Notes: generated by a model from the sequence alone, not told the origin. Positions 40,650 through 50,932 are shown, numbered from the stretch's first letter. The stretch is 64,000 nucleotides of DNA from Lacipirellula limnantheis (GCF_007746075.1 NZ_CP036339.1:620001-684000); one strand, 5' to 3'. Made by a program: numbers and translations.

Positions 40650-43472
40650 CTATACGCGCGGGGCGTGGAGGAGGGCCAACAGATCGCGGACGTCGACCGG
40701 CTTCACGAGGTGATGATCGAATCCCGCGCGGAGCGAGCGCTCGCGATCTTCAGTCTGGCCGTAGCCGGAGACGGCGATGAGGAGTTGGCTCTTGTATCCG
40801 CGCTCGCGCAGCTTGGCGGCGACGTCATAGCCGTTGATCACCGGCAGTCCGATATCAAGGAGCACGGCATCGGGCTGGATCGACTCGAACAATTCGAGCG
40901 CACTGCGGCCATCGTGGGCGACGGTGACCTTGTGGCCGTGCATTTTGAGGAGCATCGCCTCGGCTTGGGCCGTGTCTCGATTGTCGTCGACGACGAGGAC
41001 GTTGAGCGCCGCGGGAGGAGCGGTCGCGTCGACGGGAGCGAACGACATCGGCTTGGCGGCCTCGCTCAGGGGGAGGCGGACCGTGAACGTGGAGCCCTGC
41101 CCTTCTCCGTCGCTGTGAGCAGAGACGGCGCCGCCGTGCATTTCGGCGAGCTTGCGCACGACGGTCAGCCCGATGCCGAGGCCGCCTTGCGAACGGTCGA
41201 GCGTGCGGTCGGCCTGCGCGAAAAGGTCGAAGACGCGCGGCAACATTTCGGCGGAGATGCCAATGCCGTGGTCGATCACTTGGATCACCGCTTCGCCTTC
41301 GCGGGCGAACGCCTGGAGCGTGACCTCGCTCCCCTCGGGCGAGTATTTGGCGGCGTTGGTGAGGAGATTGGCGATGATTTGCTCCGCGCGGGTGGCGTCG
41401 ACGAACAAGGGCAACGGTTCGTCGGCGAGCTCGACGCGCAGGCGATCGCCCCTCTCTTCGAGGATCGGTTGGATCGCCATGGCGGCGCGTTCGATGATTG
41501 TCGCGGCGTCGATCTGTTCGCGACGGAGTTGGATTTTCTCCTGGCTGATGCGTGAGATATCGAGCAGGCTGTCGATGATCCGCGTCAAGTTATTGGCCTG
41601 GCGGTTGATGACGTCCAGCATCTCGCCGTTGGATTCTGGCGCTGGCAGACTCGCGGCGTCGGCGGCGTACCGGATGGCGGCAAGAGGGTTGCGCAATTCA
41701 TGGGCGAGCATGGCCAGGAACTCGTCCTTCTGCCGCTCCGACTCGCGGATTGAGCTGAGCAGCTGGGCGTTGTCGAGCGCCGTCGCGACGCGGCGGGCCA
41801 GATCCTCGGCCAAGGGAATGTCGGCCTCGACGTAGGGTCGGGTGCTTTCCGACTGGACGAAGCTGATGACGCCGATGGTGCGCTCGCGAATCTTCAGCGG
41901 GACGCTGATCACGGATTGCGGTTTGAGCGTCCAGAGCGACTTCATCAGGCGGTCGTTGCGGCCAAGCTTTCTTAACTGTTCGTCGGTCAGCTGCGGGATG
42001 AATTGCGTCTTGCCGGTGCGCCAGGCTTGCACGGTGACGGAAGGCGAATCCCAGTCGACGGGATACTCAGCGAGGAAGTCGCGCAAGAGTTGCTGCTTCG
42101 CTGGATCGCGATGGGCGGACGCCGGATTGCCGATCGAGCCGTCGGGACGGAGGGCGTACACGACGCACCAGTCGGCGAAGAAGGGAATCATCGAGGCGGC
42201 GGCCTGCTGCAGGGCGCTGCCGCGATCGATCAGCGCGGCGAGCGAGGCGCTCGTGTCAGCGAGAAACTGCAGCGCCTCTTCGGTGCGCTTGCGCTGGCTG
42301 ACGTCGCGGGCGACTTTTGACGCGCCAACCACTTCGCCGTAAGGGTTCTTGATGGGCGAGATGCGCAGCGAAACATCAACCAGCGATCCGTCCTTCCGCA
42401 TGCGGGTCGTATCCCAGTGATCGATGCGCTCGCCTCGCGACAGGCGTTCCATGATGACGGCCAACTCGTCGCGGTGGTGATCAGGGACAATCAAGCTGAT
42501 GTGCCGGCCAACAGCCTCTTCGGCGGTAAAGCCGTAGAGGCGCTGAGCAGCGTCGTTCCAGCTGGTGATAATCCCTTGCAGATTCTTGCTGATGACGGCG
42601 TCGTCGGAGTGCTCGACGATGGCGGCGAGCTGCTGCAGCGCACTCTGGGTCTTCCGCTGGTAGGTGGCATCGGTAAAGACGAGGATCATGCCGTAAATGC
42701 GACCCGTCGCGTCCATGATCGGGGCGGCGCTGTCTTCGATGGGGCGCTCCGTCCCATCGCGAGCGATGAGGATGGTGTGATTGGCCAGACCGACGACTTT
42801 GCCGGTGCGGAGCACCAGTTCGCACGGGTTCTCGACGATCTGGCGAGTTTGCTCGTTGACGATATGAAAGACGTCGGCGATCGGCTTGCCGCCGGCTTCG
42901 GCTGAGGTCCAACCCGTCTGCGCTTCGGCGACGGCGTTCATAAAGGTGACGCAGCCTTCGGGATCAGTGGCGATGACGCCGTCGCCGATGCTGGCCAGGG
43001 TGATGCGGAGCATTTCGCCGCGATGATCGGCGTCTGCCGCCGCGGAGCGGGCGCGCGCATTGGCCTGGTGGAGGTGATGGGCCAGGGCGACGATCAACGC
43101 CGCCATGAAGCTAAACATGGCAAGTTCGATCAGCGCCTGGTCATTGCCATTAACAATCGCCAAGCCATCGGGCGGCACGAAGCACCAGTCGGCCGTCAAG
43201 TATGCCGCGACGGCCGCGGTGACGCCGGGCCACAGGCCGCCGTACCAGGAGGCGAGAACGACGGCCGGGAAAAAGGTGATGAACGGAACGGCCCCCGGCG
43301 GGAGCACGCGGTTCAGGAGGTAGCGCGCGGCCGCAGCGACCGCCACGGCGGCGATTGCGATCAAGTGCGGTTTAAGTGAGCGGACCAATGACGGCATGCG
43401 CGAGCGAAGTACAGCGACCCTGAGTGAAGATACAAAAGGTGCGTCGAGGAGTGCGGCCGACGGCCTCTCCAT
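40650..43472 (-). CDS. Hybrid histidine kinase: DUF4118 membrane region, two PAS, GAF, HisKA, HATPase, REC
   Basis: 940 residues; ATG 43472 chosen, ATG 43397 possible. After an N-terminal membrane region of KdpD/DUF4118 type (RYLLNRVLPPGAVPFITF, LASWYGGLWPGVTAAVAA) come PAS (about 150-270; IGDGVIATDPEGCVTFMN), PAS (about 275-395; ISLIVPDHHRDEL), GAF (about 405-560), HisKA with LAHELRNPLAAIRYA, HATPase with LTNAAKYSPEGSEV and GIGLTVVRKL, and a C-terminal receiver (VLVVDDNRDTAQAEAML, VLLDIGLPVINGYDV). A classic inner-membrane phosphorelay sensor. It is divergent from the paralogous kinase at 43807; their first PAS domains and receivers are clearly related. Confidence 0.92.
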   Translation of the reverse strand: MERPSAALLDAPFVSSLRVAVLRSRMPSLVRSLKPHLIAIAAVAVAAAARYLLNRVLPPGAVPFITFFPAVVLASWYGGLWPGVTAAVAAYLTADWCFVPPDGLAIVNGNDQALIELAMFSFMAALIVALAHHLHQANARARSAAADADHRGEMLRITLASIGDGVIATDPEGCVTFMNAVAEAQTGWTSAEAGGKPIADVFHIVNEQTRQIVENPCELVLRTGKVVGLANHTILIARDGTERPIEDSAAPIMDATGRIYGMILVFTDATYQRKTQSALQQLAAIVEHSDDAVISKNLQGIITSWNDAAQRLYGFTAEEAVGRHISLIVPDHHRDELAVIMERLSRGERIDHWDTTRMRKDGSLVDVSLRISPIKNPYGEVVGASKVARDVSQRKRTEEALQFLADTSASLAALIDRGSALQQAAASMIPFFADWCVVYALRPDGSIGNPASAHRDPAKQQLLRDFLAEYPVDWDSPSVTVQAWRTGKTQFIPQLTDEQLRKLGRNDRLMKSLWTLKPQSVISVPLKIRERTIGVISFVQSESTRPYVEADIPLAEDLARRVATALDNAQLLSSIRESERQKDEFLAMLAHELRNPLAAIRYAADAASLPAPESNGEMLDVINRQANNLTRIIDSLLDISRISQEKIQLRREQIDAATIIERAAMAIQPILEERGDRLRVELADEPLPLFVDATRAEQIIANLLTNAAKYSPEGSEVTLQAFAREGEAVIQVIDHGIGISAEMLPRVFDLFAQADRTLDRSQGGLGIGLTVVRKLAEMHGGAVSAHSDGEGQGSTFTVRLPLSEAAKPMSFAPVDATAPPAALNVLVVDDNRDTAQAEAMLLKMHGHKVTVAHDGRSALELFESIQPDAVLLDIGLPVINGYDVAAKLRERGYKSQLLIAVSGYGQTEDRERSLRAGFDHHLVKPVDVRDLLALLHAPRV

Positions 43473-43806
43473 AGCCTACTCTACCCCTGCCTCGGTCGTC
43501 GCCGCCAAGATACCGGCCGGCGCGACCCGATTCCAGCGACCGCCATCTGGCGGGTGCGATTATGCACGAATCGCCGAGTGAACCGACGCCCGGCGCGAAG
43601 CCAATCGCCGTTTCCGCTACCGTCCTGTTCCAGCCGAACAGGCCGCGACTGGCGGCGTCGCCCTCCAGCACGTCGACCGCGCTTGCGCAAATCGGTCGGG
43701 GGCGAGGTGTCACAATCGCTGGGGGGTGCAATAATGTCGGATTGCAGCGCGGAAATGGATTGCTGCTAACTACGTTTTGATTCGCCTCGGTCGCGATTAA
43801 ACATCA
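43473..43806. other. Intergenic region between divergent hybrid kinases
   Basis: 334 bp that must hold both kinase promoters. I see no protein-like frame and no clear operator. Confidence 0.4.
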
Positions 43807-46752
43807 ATGAAGCGTCTGTTCGATCCGATGCTCCTGATTGGCTTTGGTCTATTGGCCGTGGCGATCGTCGTCAACGGCGCCGTGACCTATCGCAGCATCA
43901 GGGCCTTGCATGACGACAGTCGGTCGATCACCCATACGCACGACGTGCTGGCGGCGCTTGATTCGGTGATCTCGCTGGCTAAGGACGCCGAAACTGGGCA
44001 GCGCGGCTACGTGATTACCCAGGAGAAGCCGTATCTCGAGCCTTACGCGAAAGCGAGCGCCGACATCGGGCGGCAACTCGACGTGGTCGAGAAACTGACG
44101 GCCGACGACAAGTTCCATCAAGCGGAGATGCCCAAGCTGCGACAGCGGTGGAACGACAAGCAGGCGGAGCTGGCAGCGGTGATTGCCAAAGTCGATGCGG
44201 GCGATGCCGACGGAGCCGACGCCCTGGTCAAGACGGATCGCGGGAAGCAGGCGATGGACGTCCTCCGCGCGCAGGTCAGCGCGATGATGGAGCACGAGAA
44301 CCAACTTCGACGGGAGCGGATCGACCACGCGCGGACGACTTATCGCCGGTCGGCGCTGACGAGCCTGCTCGGGAACGTCGCCGGGGTTGGCGCGCTCGGG
44401 GCGTTTTTCGTTATCCTACGCCGCCATTTGGTCGCTCGCGACCGGGCGGCGGCCATCATTCACGAGCAGAGCGAACGATTCCGCACCACGCTCACCAGCA
44501 TCGGCGACGCCGTGATGACGGTCGACGCGCAGGGGCGGGTCACCTACCTCAACGCGATTGGCGAACAGCTGACCGGCTGGGGCAACGCTGAGGCCGTCGG
44601 CAGGTCGATGCACGAGGTCTTCAATATCGTCAACGAGACGACGCGCCAACCGGTGGAGAATCCCGTCGACAAGGTGCTTCGTGAGGGCGTGATCGTCGGC
44701 TTGGCCAATCACACCGTGCTGATCGCGAAGGATGGCAGCGAACGGGCCATCGACGATAGCGCGGCGCCAATCCGCGATCTGGAAGGGAATATCGAAGGGG
44801 TCGTGCTCGTCTTTCGCGACGTCGCCGAGCGCCGTAAGGCCGAGCGAGCGTTGGCGACAAGTCAGGCCCGCAAGACGGCCATCCTCGAATCGGCGATGGA
44901 TGGCATCATCACGATCGATGCGGCCGGGAAAGTGATTACGTTCAACCCTGCCGCTGAGCAGATGTTCGGGTACGCACGCAGCGAGTCGATTGGCCGCGAC
45001 ATGGGCGAGTTGCTGATCCCGCCGGCGTTACGAGACGACTACCGGCGCGGGCTGGAGCGTTACCTGGCCAGCGGCGAGGGCTCGGTTTTCTACAAGCGAC
45101 TGGAATTAACGGCGATCCGCGCCTCGGGCGACGAGTTTCCGGTGGAGGTTTCGGTCGCGCCGATTAAAACGGAAGGCGAGCTCTTCTTCACCGGCTACGT
45201 TCGCGACCTGACGAAGCGAAAGCAAACTGAGGAAGCGCTACGCGACGCGGAACACCAATTTCGCACGCTGGCCGACGCGATTCCGCAGCTGGCGTGGATG
45301 GCGGAGCCGGACGGCCACATCTTTTGGTACAACCAGCGGTGGTATGACTACACCGGGACCAGCTTCGCAGAAATGGAAGGCTGGGGTTGGCAATCGATGC
45401 ACGATGCCGACGAGCTGCCGCGCGTGCTGGAGAGATTTCGGGCGGCGATCGCCAGCGGGTCGGACTGGGAAGACACGTTCCCGCTGCGCCGCCACGATGG
45501 CGAGATGCGGTGGCATCTGAGCCGCATGCTGCCAGTGCGGGACGACCACGGCAAGATTGTCCGCTGGTTTGGGACGAATACCGACGTTACCGACCAGATC
45601 GAGGCGGCGAACGAACTGCGCGAGCTCGCCGCGAATCTGTCGGAAGCGGATCGCCGGAAGGACGTCTTCCTGGCGACGCTGGCTCACGAACTGCGAAACC
45701 CGCTCGCGCCGATTCGCAACGCCCTGTCCGTGCTGAAGCACAACGAGGACAATCCGCAGGCGTTCGACGAGACGCGAGAAATGCTTGAACGGCAGGTGCA
45801 ACAGATGGTGCGGCTGATCGACGATCTGCTCGACCTGAGCCGCATCAGCCGTAACCGGATCGATTTGCGGAAGGACGACGTTGTGCTCAGCGAGGTAATC
45901 GATCGCGCCGTCGAAACCTGCCGGCCGATCGTTGACGAAGCGGAACACACTCTCGTCGTCGAGCTGCCGGAAGAGCCGATTCACCTTCATGCCGATAAGG
46001 TGCGACTGGCGCAGATCTTCATGAATCTGCTCAACAATTCGGCCAAGTACACCGAACGAGGGGGCAGGATCGAGTTATCGGCCCACGTCGAGGGGAGCGA
46101 CGTCGTCGTGGCCGTGAAGGACAATGGCATTGGCATTCCGGCGGGGATGCTGGCCCATGTGTTCGACATGTTTACGCAAATTGATCCGTCGCTCGATCGA
46201 GCCCAAGGGGGGCTGGGCATCGGGCTGACGCTCGTGAAACGACTCGTGGAAATGCATGGCGGCGCGATCGAAGCGCACAGCGCGGGACCGGGACATGGGA
46301 GTACCTTTATCGTGCGATTGCCGAAATCCGCTCCGCGGGCGCAGCAACCGAAGCCGACCAGCGAGTCGGCGGCCGCCGCGCAGGCGCCGCGGCGGCGAAT
46401 CCTGGTGGTCGACGACAACCGCGATTCGGCGCGCAGCCTGGCGATGCTGTTGAAGCTGGGCGGGCACGAGGCCCACACGGCCTACGACGGACAGGAGGCG
46501 CTGTCGGCCGCGGAGTCGGTGCGGCCGGACGTCGTGCTGCTCGACATCGGTCTGCCGAAGCTCAACGGGTACGAAGTCGCCCGCAAAATTCGGGAGCACG
46601 CGTGGGGCGAATCGATGGTGCTCGTCGCGCTGACGGGGTGGGGACAGGATGAGGACCGCCGCAAGTCGCGGGAAGCGGGGTTTAATCACCACTTCGTCAA
46701 GCCCGTGGAGCAGACGGCGCTGCAGAGTTATTTAGCGAGCTTGGGGGCGTAG
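43807..46752 (+). CDS. Hybrid histidine kinase: CHASE3, three PAS, HisKA, HATPase, REC
   Basis: 981 residues. TM1 (about 8-30), a CHASE3 sensor domain (about 38-175; AKDAETGQRGYVITQEKPYL), TM2 (about 183-205), then PAS (IGDAVMTVDAQGRVTYLN), PAS (IITIDAAGKVITFNPAAEQM), a PAC-containing third PAS (LAWMAEPDGHIFWYNQRWYD), HisKA with LAHELRNPLAPIRNAL, HATPase (NNSAKYTERGGRIEL, GGLGIGLTLVKRL) and a receiver (ILVVDDNRDSARSLAML, DVVLLDIGLPKLNGYEV). The sensor domain faces the periplasm. It pairs divergently with 40650-43472. The outputs of both kinases must lie elsewhere because neither carries a DNA-binding domain. Confidence 0.93.
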   Translation: MKRLFDPMLLIGFGLLAVAIVVNGAVTYRSIRALHDDSRSITHTHDVLAALDSVISLAKDAETGQRGYVITQEKPYLEPYAKASADIGRQLDVVEKLTADDKFHQAEMPKLRQRWNDKQAELAAVIAKVDAGDADGADALVKTDRGKQAMDVLRAQVSAMMEHENQLRRERIDHARTTYRRSALTSLLGNVAGVGALGAFFVILRRHLVARDRAAAIIHEQSERFRTTLTSIGDAVMTVDAQGRVTYLNAIGEQLTGWGNAEAVGRSMHEVFNIVNETTRQPVENPVDKVLREGVIVGLANHTVLIAKDGSERAIDDSAAPIRDLEGNIEGVVLVFRDVAERRKAERALATSQARKTAILESAMDGIITIDAAGKVITFNPAAEQMFGYARSESIGRDMGELLIPPALRDDYRRGLERYLASGEGSVFYKRLELTAIRASGDEFPVEVSVAPIKTEGELFFTGYVRDLTKRKQTEEALRDAEHQFRTLADAIPQLAWMAEPDGHIFWYNQRWYDYTGTSFAEMEGWGWQSMHDADELPRVLERFRAAIASGSDWEDTFPLRRHDGEMRWHLSRMLPVRDDHGKIVRWFGTNTDVTDQIEAANELRELAANLSEADRRKDVFLATLAHELRNPLAPIRNALSVLKHNEDNPQAFDETREMLERQVQQMVRLIDDLLDLSRISRNRIDLRKDDVVLSEVIDRAVETCRPIVDEAEHTLVVELPEEPIHLHADKVRLAQIFMNLLNNSAKYTERGGRIELSAHVEGSDVVVAVKDNGIGIPAGMLAHVFDMFTQIDPSLDRAQGGLGIGLTLVKRLVEMHGGAIEAHSAGPGHGSTFIVRLPKSAPRAQQPKPTSESAAAAQAPRRRILVVDDNRDSARSLAMLLKLGGHEAHTAYDGQEALSAAESVRPDVVLLDIGLPKLNGYEVARKIREHAWGESMVLVALTGWGQDEDRRKSREAGFNHHFVKPVEQTALQSYLASLGA

Positions 46753-46758
46753 TGTTCG

Positions 46759-47619
46759 CTATCCCTGCGTCAAACGCTCGACGCCTCCGCGAGCGATTCG
46801 TTCGTACTCGCGTTTCACCAGGTCAGCGCCATATTTCCGTTCGAGCGCTCGTACCGTGAAGTGGGCGTCAGCAGTGTTCTGAAAGTGGTCGACGAAGAGC
46901 GCATTGATGAGGCCGCCGCCGATGGCGCCGACGATTGGGATCGCTTGGGCGGCGACCTTCTCCGAAACAGCGACGCCAAAGCGCGAAGCGATGTTCGAGA
47001 TGAGCCGCGTCATCGCGGAACTGGTGACCAGGGTCGTCCCCTTCGTAAGGATCTCCGCCGCGGCAGTCACTTGCTGGGCCAGCGCGGCCCGGGTGACGAA
47101 GTAGCCGACGCGGATGAGCCCTTCCTCGCTACGGGCGCCCTCGCTGAGCACCTCGATGGCGCCGCCTGGCCGGCGGTCATCTCCGCTGCCTAGGGCGAAG
47201 ACCTCCAGGCAGGCGAGCCTGGTTTCAGGGTCGGAGAGTTTCTCGCCCTTCGAGCGGGCAATGTCGCCGATCGATCGGAGAATGATCATCGTCGTGATCG
47301 GCAATTCCACGAACAGCGCGGGGGCGCCGAACATGCCGCCGGCGACGCCGCTAAACGTCGCGGCGATCTTGTGGGTGAGGTTCCAAGGGGTCTTCGGCTG
47401 TTCGTCGTCGAGCGTCTTCGCGGCGACGGCGAGGGCCTTCGTAAGGGCGTGCTCGGTGGCGCCGTTGATTTCGCTCTGCACGGCGTCGGGGAGCCGCTCG
47501 ATCAGCCGTTCCACCGGCGTACCGACGACGCCGGCCAGCCGGGCGGCGAGCCCGGGGCGTTCGAGCTGCGCGACGGCGGCGGCGAGGAGGGCGATGTCTG
47601 CGGCTGTTAGTTCTGGCAT
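46759..47619 (-). CDS. EcsC family protein
   Basis: 286 residues from ATG 47619. Ends six bases from the kinase stop, convergent. The EcsC domain covers most of the chain: NLTHKIAATFSGVAGGMFGA, ELPITTMIILRSIGDIARS, CLEVFALGSGD and IPIVGAIGGGLINALFVDHF. Several amphipathic or hydrophobic segments suggest membrane association. The family is widespread but of unknown biochemical role. Confidence 0.86.
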   Translation of the reverse strand: MPELTAADIALLAAAVAQLERPGLAARLAGVVGTPVERLIERLPDAVQSEINGATEHALTKALAVAAKTLDDEQPKTPWNLTHKIAATFSGVAGGMFGAPALFVELPITTMIILRSIGDIARSKGEKLSDPETRLACLEVFALGSGDDRRPGGAIEVLSEGARSEEGLIRVGYFVTRAALAQQVTAAAEILTKGTTLVTSSAMTRLISNIASRFGVAVSEKVAAQAIPIVGAIGGGLINALFVDHFQNTADAHFTVRALERKYGADLVKREYERIARGGVERLTQG

Positions 47620-47830
47620 TGATTTCCGTCTCCAATATCTGCCATTCGTCCCGCGGCGCCGAGTCGCCACTTGGGCAAGGCGTCTCACCTCAGTGCAGCA
47701 TTTTATTGTACGCGGACAGTTCGCTATGGAAGTTCATAAGTCGATCTGACTATTCTACGTTCTCTCACATCCAAGGGCGCGGTTCCAGATTCCACGCTCA
47801 TTTCACATTCGCGTCGCTTCGCGTTCCGCC

Positions 47831-48982
47831 ATGTTCCCGTACACCTGCGACGCTCTGCTTTACCACTGGCCGATTGCCACCGTCGCATTGATCGTCGTCA
47901 ACTTCCTCACGTTCATTGCAGCCGTCGAGGAGAAGATCGACGTCTCAAATGGTTGGATTCTGGAGTACGGCGCTGGACTCCATCCGCAGCAGTGGCTGCT
48001 ATCGGCGTTCATGCATGGGAGCGTCGGCCATCTGGCGGGAAACATGGTCTTCCTGTGGACGTTCGGGTTGGTGACCGAAGGAAAGCTCGGCTGGTGGCGA
48101 TTTCTGATCGTCTACCTCGGCATCGCCGTGGGACAGTCGGCGCTGGAGCAGGCGATTGTGCCGCTGATCGCGCCGGGCGAACTGGGCTCTCTCGGGGCGT
48201 CGGCGGCCATCTTCGGATTGATGGCGATGGCCTGCGTGTGGGCGCCGATCAACGAGTTGTCGGTGCTCGTCATCCTGATGTTGCGCCCCTTCGTCTTCGA
48301 AGTGTCCGTCGGCGTCTTCGCGGCCGTTTACGTGGGGCTGGATATTGTCTATTGCTTCGCATTTGGCGCCGGCGCGCTGGCCTCGGCGAGCCATCTGACG
48401 GGAGCGCTGATCGGGGCCGTGCTCGGAGTGGTGTTGCTGAAGCTGGGCGTCGTTGAGTGCGAAGACAACGATCTGCTCTCTGTGATGAGCGGCGTCCACG
48501 GCATGGAGCGACAGAAACAACGCGAGGAGGCCGCCCACGCGGAGAAGGTCGTCGAGCGATCCGCCGATCAGTCCCTCGAGATGAGGCGGCGTTTTGAGGC
48601 GTATCTAAAGATCGGCCAGCCGCAGGAAGCGCTTGCGACGTTGCAGCGGGCGCGGCACAGACGAATTCCCTTCGATGCCGACCGGGCCGACCTGTTGGCA
48701 CTAATTGGCGGGTTGCAAGAAGCGAAGCAATGGGCCGAGTCCGCTCCGGTGATGGCCGAACTGCTCGAGCGATTCCCGGCGGGTTCCGAGGCGGTGCGGA
48801 TCAAACTGGCGCAAGTCTGCTTGATCGAGCTTGGCAAGCCGGGTAAGGCGCTCGAACTTATCAACGCGCTTGACGGCGCTGAACTTACGCCACGCCTGGC
48901 AGCTGCTCGAGACAAAGTCCGAGCAGTCGCTCAGCGAAAGCTCGGCGAGGGAGAACTCGAAGTCGACGACGCGGCCTGGTGA
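47831..48982 (+). CDS. Rhomboid-family intramembrane serine protease with C-terminal TPR-like region
   Basis: 383 residues. Catalytic Ser124 is in GASAAIFG and the His188 of SHLTGALIG completes the dyad; the conserved HxxxN-like element FMHGSVGHLAGNMVFLW appears at 60-76. About six transmembrane helices, then from about 215 a cytoplasmic region with helix pairs (YLKIGQPQEALATLQRARHR and ELGKPGKALELINALDGAEL) like TPR repeats. The fusion suggests the protease is delivered or tethered through protein contacts. Substrate unknown. Confidence 0.9.
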   Translation: MFPYTCDALLYHWPIATVALIVVNFLTFIAAVEEKIDVSNGWILEYGAGLHPQQWLLSAFMHGSVGHLAGNMVFLWTFGLVTEGKLGWWRFLIVYLGIAVGQSALEQAIVPLIAPGELGSLGASAAIFGLMAMACVWAPINELSVLVILMLRPFVFEVSVGVFAAVYVGLDIVYCFAFGAGALASASHLTGALIGAVLGVVLLKLGVVECEDNDLLSVMSGVHGMERQKQREEAAHAEKVVERSADQSLEMRRRFEAYLKIGQPQEALATLQRARHRRIPFDADRADLLALIGGLQEAKQWAESAPVMAELLERFPAGSEAVRIKLAQVCLIELGKPGKALELINALDGAELTPRLAAARDKVRAVAQRKLGEGELEVDDAAW

Positions 48983-49015
48983 ACCCGATTTGTGCCGATT
49001 CACGGCCGGCTTCGA

Positions 49016-49498
49016 CTATTTGCGCACGACCATCACCGGACATTCCGCCTGTCGGATGACGTGGTCGGCGACGCTTCCAATTAGCGCCTTGCCGATCGCT
49101 CCACGACCATGGGTGCCGAGGACGATCAGGTCAACTGCTTCCCTCGCGGCGAACGCGAGGATTTCGTCGGATGGGCGACCTTCGGCGAGCGCCGTTTCCA
49201 TGGCGACTCGGCGCCCGCCGGCGGTCGCCGCGGCCTCGACTAGCTTCTGAAGCGCGGTCGCGCGCAAGCGCTTGGCGGCCAGCGTCGGCGAGTAGGGGGA
49301 TTGCTCCGGCGGCGCGTTCAGCGCCCGCGTGAGGTACTCCATTGCGTCCAGACCAAGAAGCGTCTCGCTGATCTTTTCGGCGTAGATGACATGAATCAGC
49401 GTGAGCTTGGCGCCGGTCGCCTTCGCCAGCTCCGCGCCTTGGGCGAGAGCCGCCGCGGCCGTTTCGCTGAAGTCCGTCGCTACCAGGATGTGCTTCAT
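49016..49498 (-). CDS. Universal stress protein (UspA family)
   Basis: 160 residues. Begins KHILVATDFSETAAAALAQG and ends with the ATP-binding signature VLGTHGRGAIGKALIGSVAD followed by HVIRQAECPVMVVRK, so it is likely the ATP-binding class. A short insertion after ILHVIYAEK is typical of the single-domain cytosolic form. Convergent with the rhomboid gene. Confidence 0.94.
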   Translation of the reverse strand: MKHILVATDFSETAAAALAQGAELAKATGAKLTLIHVIYAEKISETLLGLDAMEYLTRALNAPPEQSPYSPTLAAKRLRATALQKLVEAAATAGGRRVAMETALAEGRPSDEILAFAAREAVDLIVLGTHGRGAIGKALIGSVADHVIRQAECPVMVVRK

Positions 49499-49568
49499 CG
49501 CCAGCCGCCTTACGACGAGGCGCGTTCGCTATCGCCTAGCGAAGCGCCAGCATGCCATCCTGACGGCG

Positions 49569-50867
49569 CTACACCAGCGCCGTCTTGCCGGGAATGGCCA
49601 CGACTTCCGCGGGGACGTCGCCCCAGGCGTAGTCGGTCGGGCCGAGCCGCTCGGTGCTATTCATCACTTGATCCCAGGTGACGGTCTGACCGGTGTAACC
49701 GGCCATGCGACCCATCAACGCGATTGCGGTGCTATTGCACATGTACTCGCCGTTGTTAATCGGCTTGCCGTTGCGAATGCTGGCGAACAATTCCTCGTGC
49801 TCGACGCGGTACATGCTTGGCTGCTCGCCTTTGAAGCGCCACTTCCGCTTGCCGTCGCGATCGACGATCTCGCCGCGTAGGATCTCGGCCTGGCCATTCG
49901 AACCGAGCACCGTTTCATCGACGCGGGCGCTGCAGCCATCCTGTTGCCGGCAGGTGAAGTAGACGCGCTGACCGGTGGGGTACTCATAGAAGACCGCGAA
50001 GTGGTCGAAAACGTTGCCGTACATCGGATCGACGCGCTGCTGCCGGCCGGCGAGGGAGGTCGCCTTCACGGGCGAGGCGTCGCCCAGCAGCCAAGCCGTC
50101 TTGTCGAGGCTGTGGATCGCCTGCTCCATGATATGGTCGCCTGAGAGCCACGTGTGGTAGAGCCAGTTGCGAATCTGGTACTCCATCTGGCTCCATTTCG
50201 GATTGTTGCCGCGATGCCAGAGGTTGCTCGTGTTGTAGGAGGACTCGATGGCGATGATATCGCCGATCTGCTTCTCTTCGAGAAGCTGCCGCATCACTTC
50301 GCGGACCTTGTGGTCGTACCGCCAGCAAAGGCCGGAGACGACCGCGATGTTCTTCTCCTTGGCCTTGCGGCTTGACTCCATGACGCTCTTGATGCCCGGC
50401 GCGTCGACGGCGATCGGCTTCTCGATGAAGCAATGCTTTCCCTGGTCGACGACGTAGGCGAAGTGCTCGGGGCGGAAGTGGGGCGGGGTCGCCAACAGAA
50501 CGACGTCGCACGAGTCGACGACGTTCTTATAGCCGTCGAAGCCGGTGAAAATTGTTTCGGGCGTCACCTGCACGCGATCCGCGACGCTCTTCTCGCCACG
50601 CAACTGGCTGAGCGCTTCCTCGGCCCGATCCGGGAAGGTGTCGGCGACCGCCACCAGCACGGCTTGCCCGTCGGCAGAGAGGGCGTCTAGCGCCGCCCCC
50701 GTACCGCGCCCGCCGCAACCGACCAGGCCGACCTTCAACGTTTCGGTTCCCGCGGCGTGTACGGAGCGCGGTACGGCCATCGCGCCTAGCAGGGCGGCGC
50801 CGGCCCCGAGCTGCGCGGTGTTGCCAAGAAAGGATCGTCGCGTCGGTTGGGGGGTGACGTCTGCCAT
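49569..50867 (-). CDS. Gfo/Idh/MocA family oxidoreductase, Tat exported (second copy)
   Basis: 432 residues. Twin-arginine signal TRRSFLGNTAQLGAG, nucleotide site LVGCGGRGTGAALDAL, and the signature GKHCFIEKPIAVDAPG with the active-site Lys, followed by SGLCWRYDHKVREVM. A domain of the family's beta-sheet dimer type covers the C-terminal half. Same role class as 12078-13367: periplasmic NAD(P)-dependent sugar or inositol redox chemistry, substrate unknown. Confidence 0.92.
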   Translation of the reverse strand: MADVTPQPTRRSFLGNTAQLGAGAALLGAMAVPRSVHAAGTETLKVGLVGCGGRGTGAALDALSADGQAVLVAVADTFPDRAEEALSQLRGEKSVADRVQVTPETIFTGFDGYKNVVDSCDVVLLATPPHFRPEHFAYVVDQGKHCFIEKPIAVDAPGIKSVMESSRKAKEKNIAVVSGLCWRYDHKVREVMRQLLEEKQIGDIIAIESSYNTSNLWHRGNNPKWSQMEYQIRNWLYHTWLSGDHIMEQAIHSLDKTAWLLGDASPVKATSLAGRQQRVDPMYGNVFDHFAVFYEYPTGQRVYFTCRQQDGCSARVDETVLGSNGQAEILRGEIVDRDGKRKWRFKGEQPSMYRVEHEELFASIRNGKPINNGEYMCNSTAIALMGRMAGYTGQTVTWDQVMNSTERLGPTDYAWGDVPAEVVAIPGKTALV

Positions 50868-50932
50868 CGCGGGGTCGCCTATGGAGTTGGAGAAGTTGAC
50901 TCAGGTGATATTGTACACGTCTCGCTGAGCGG

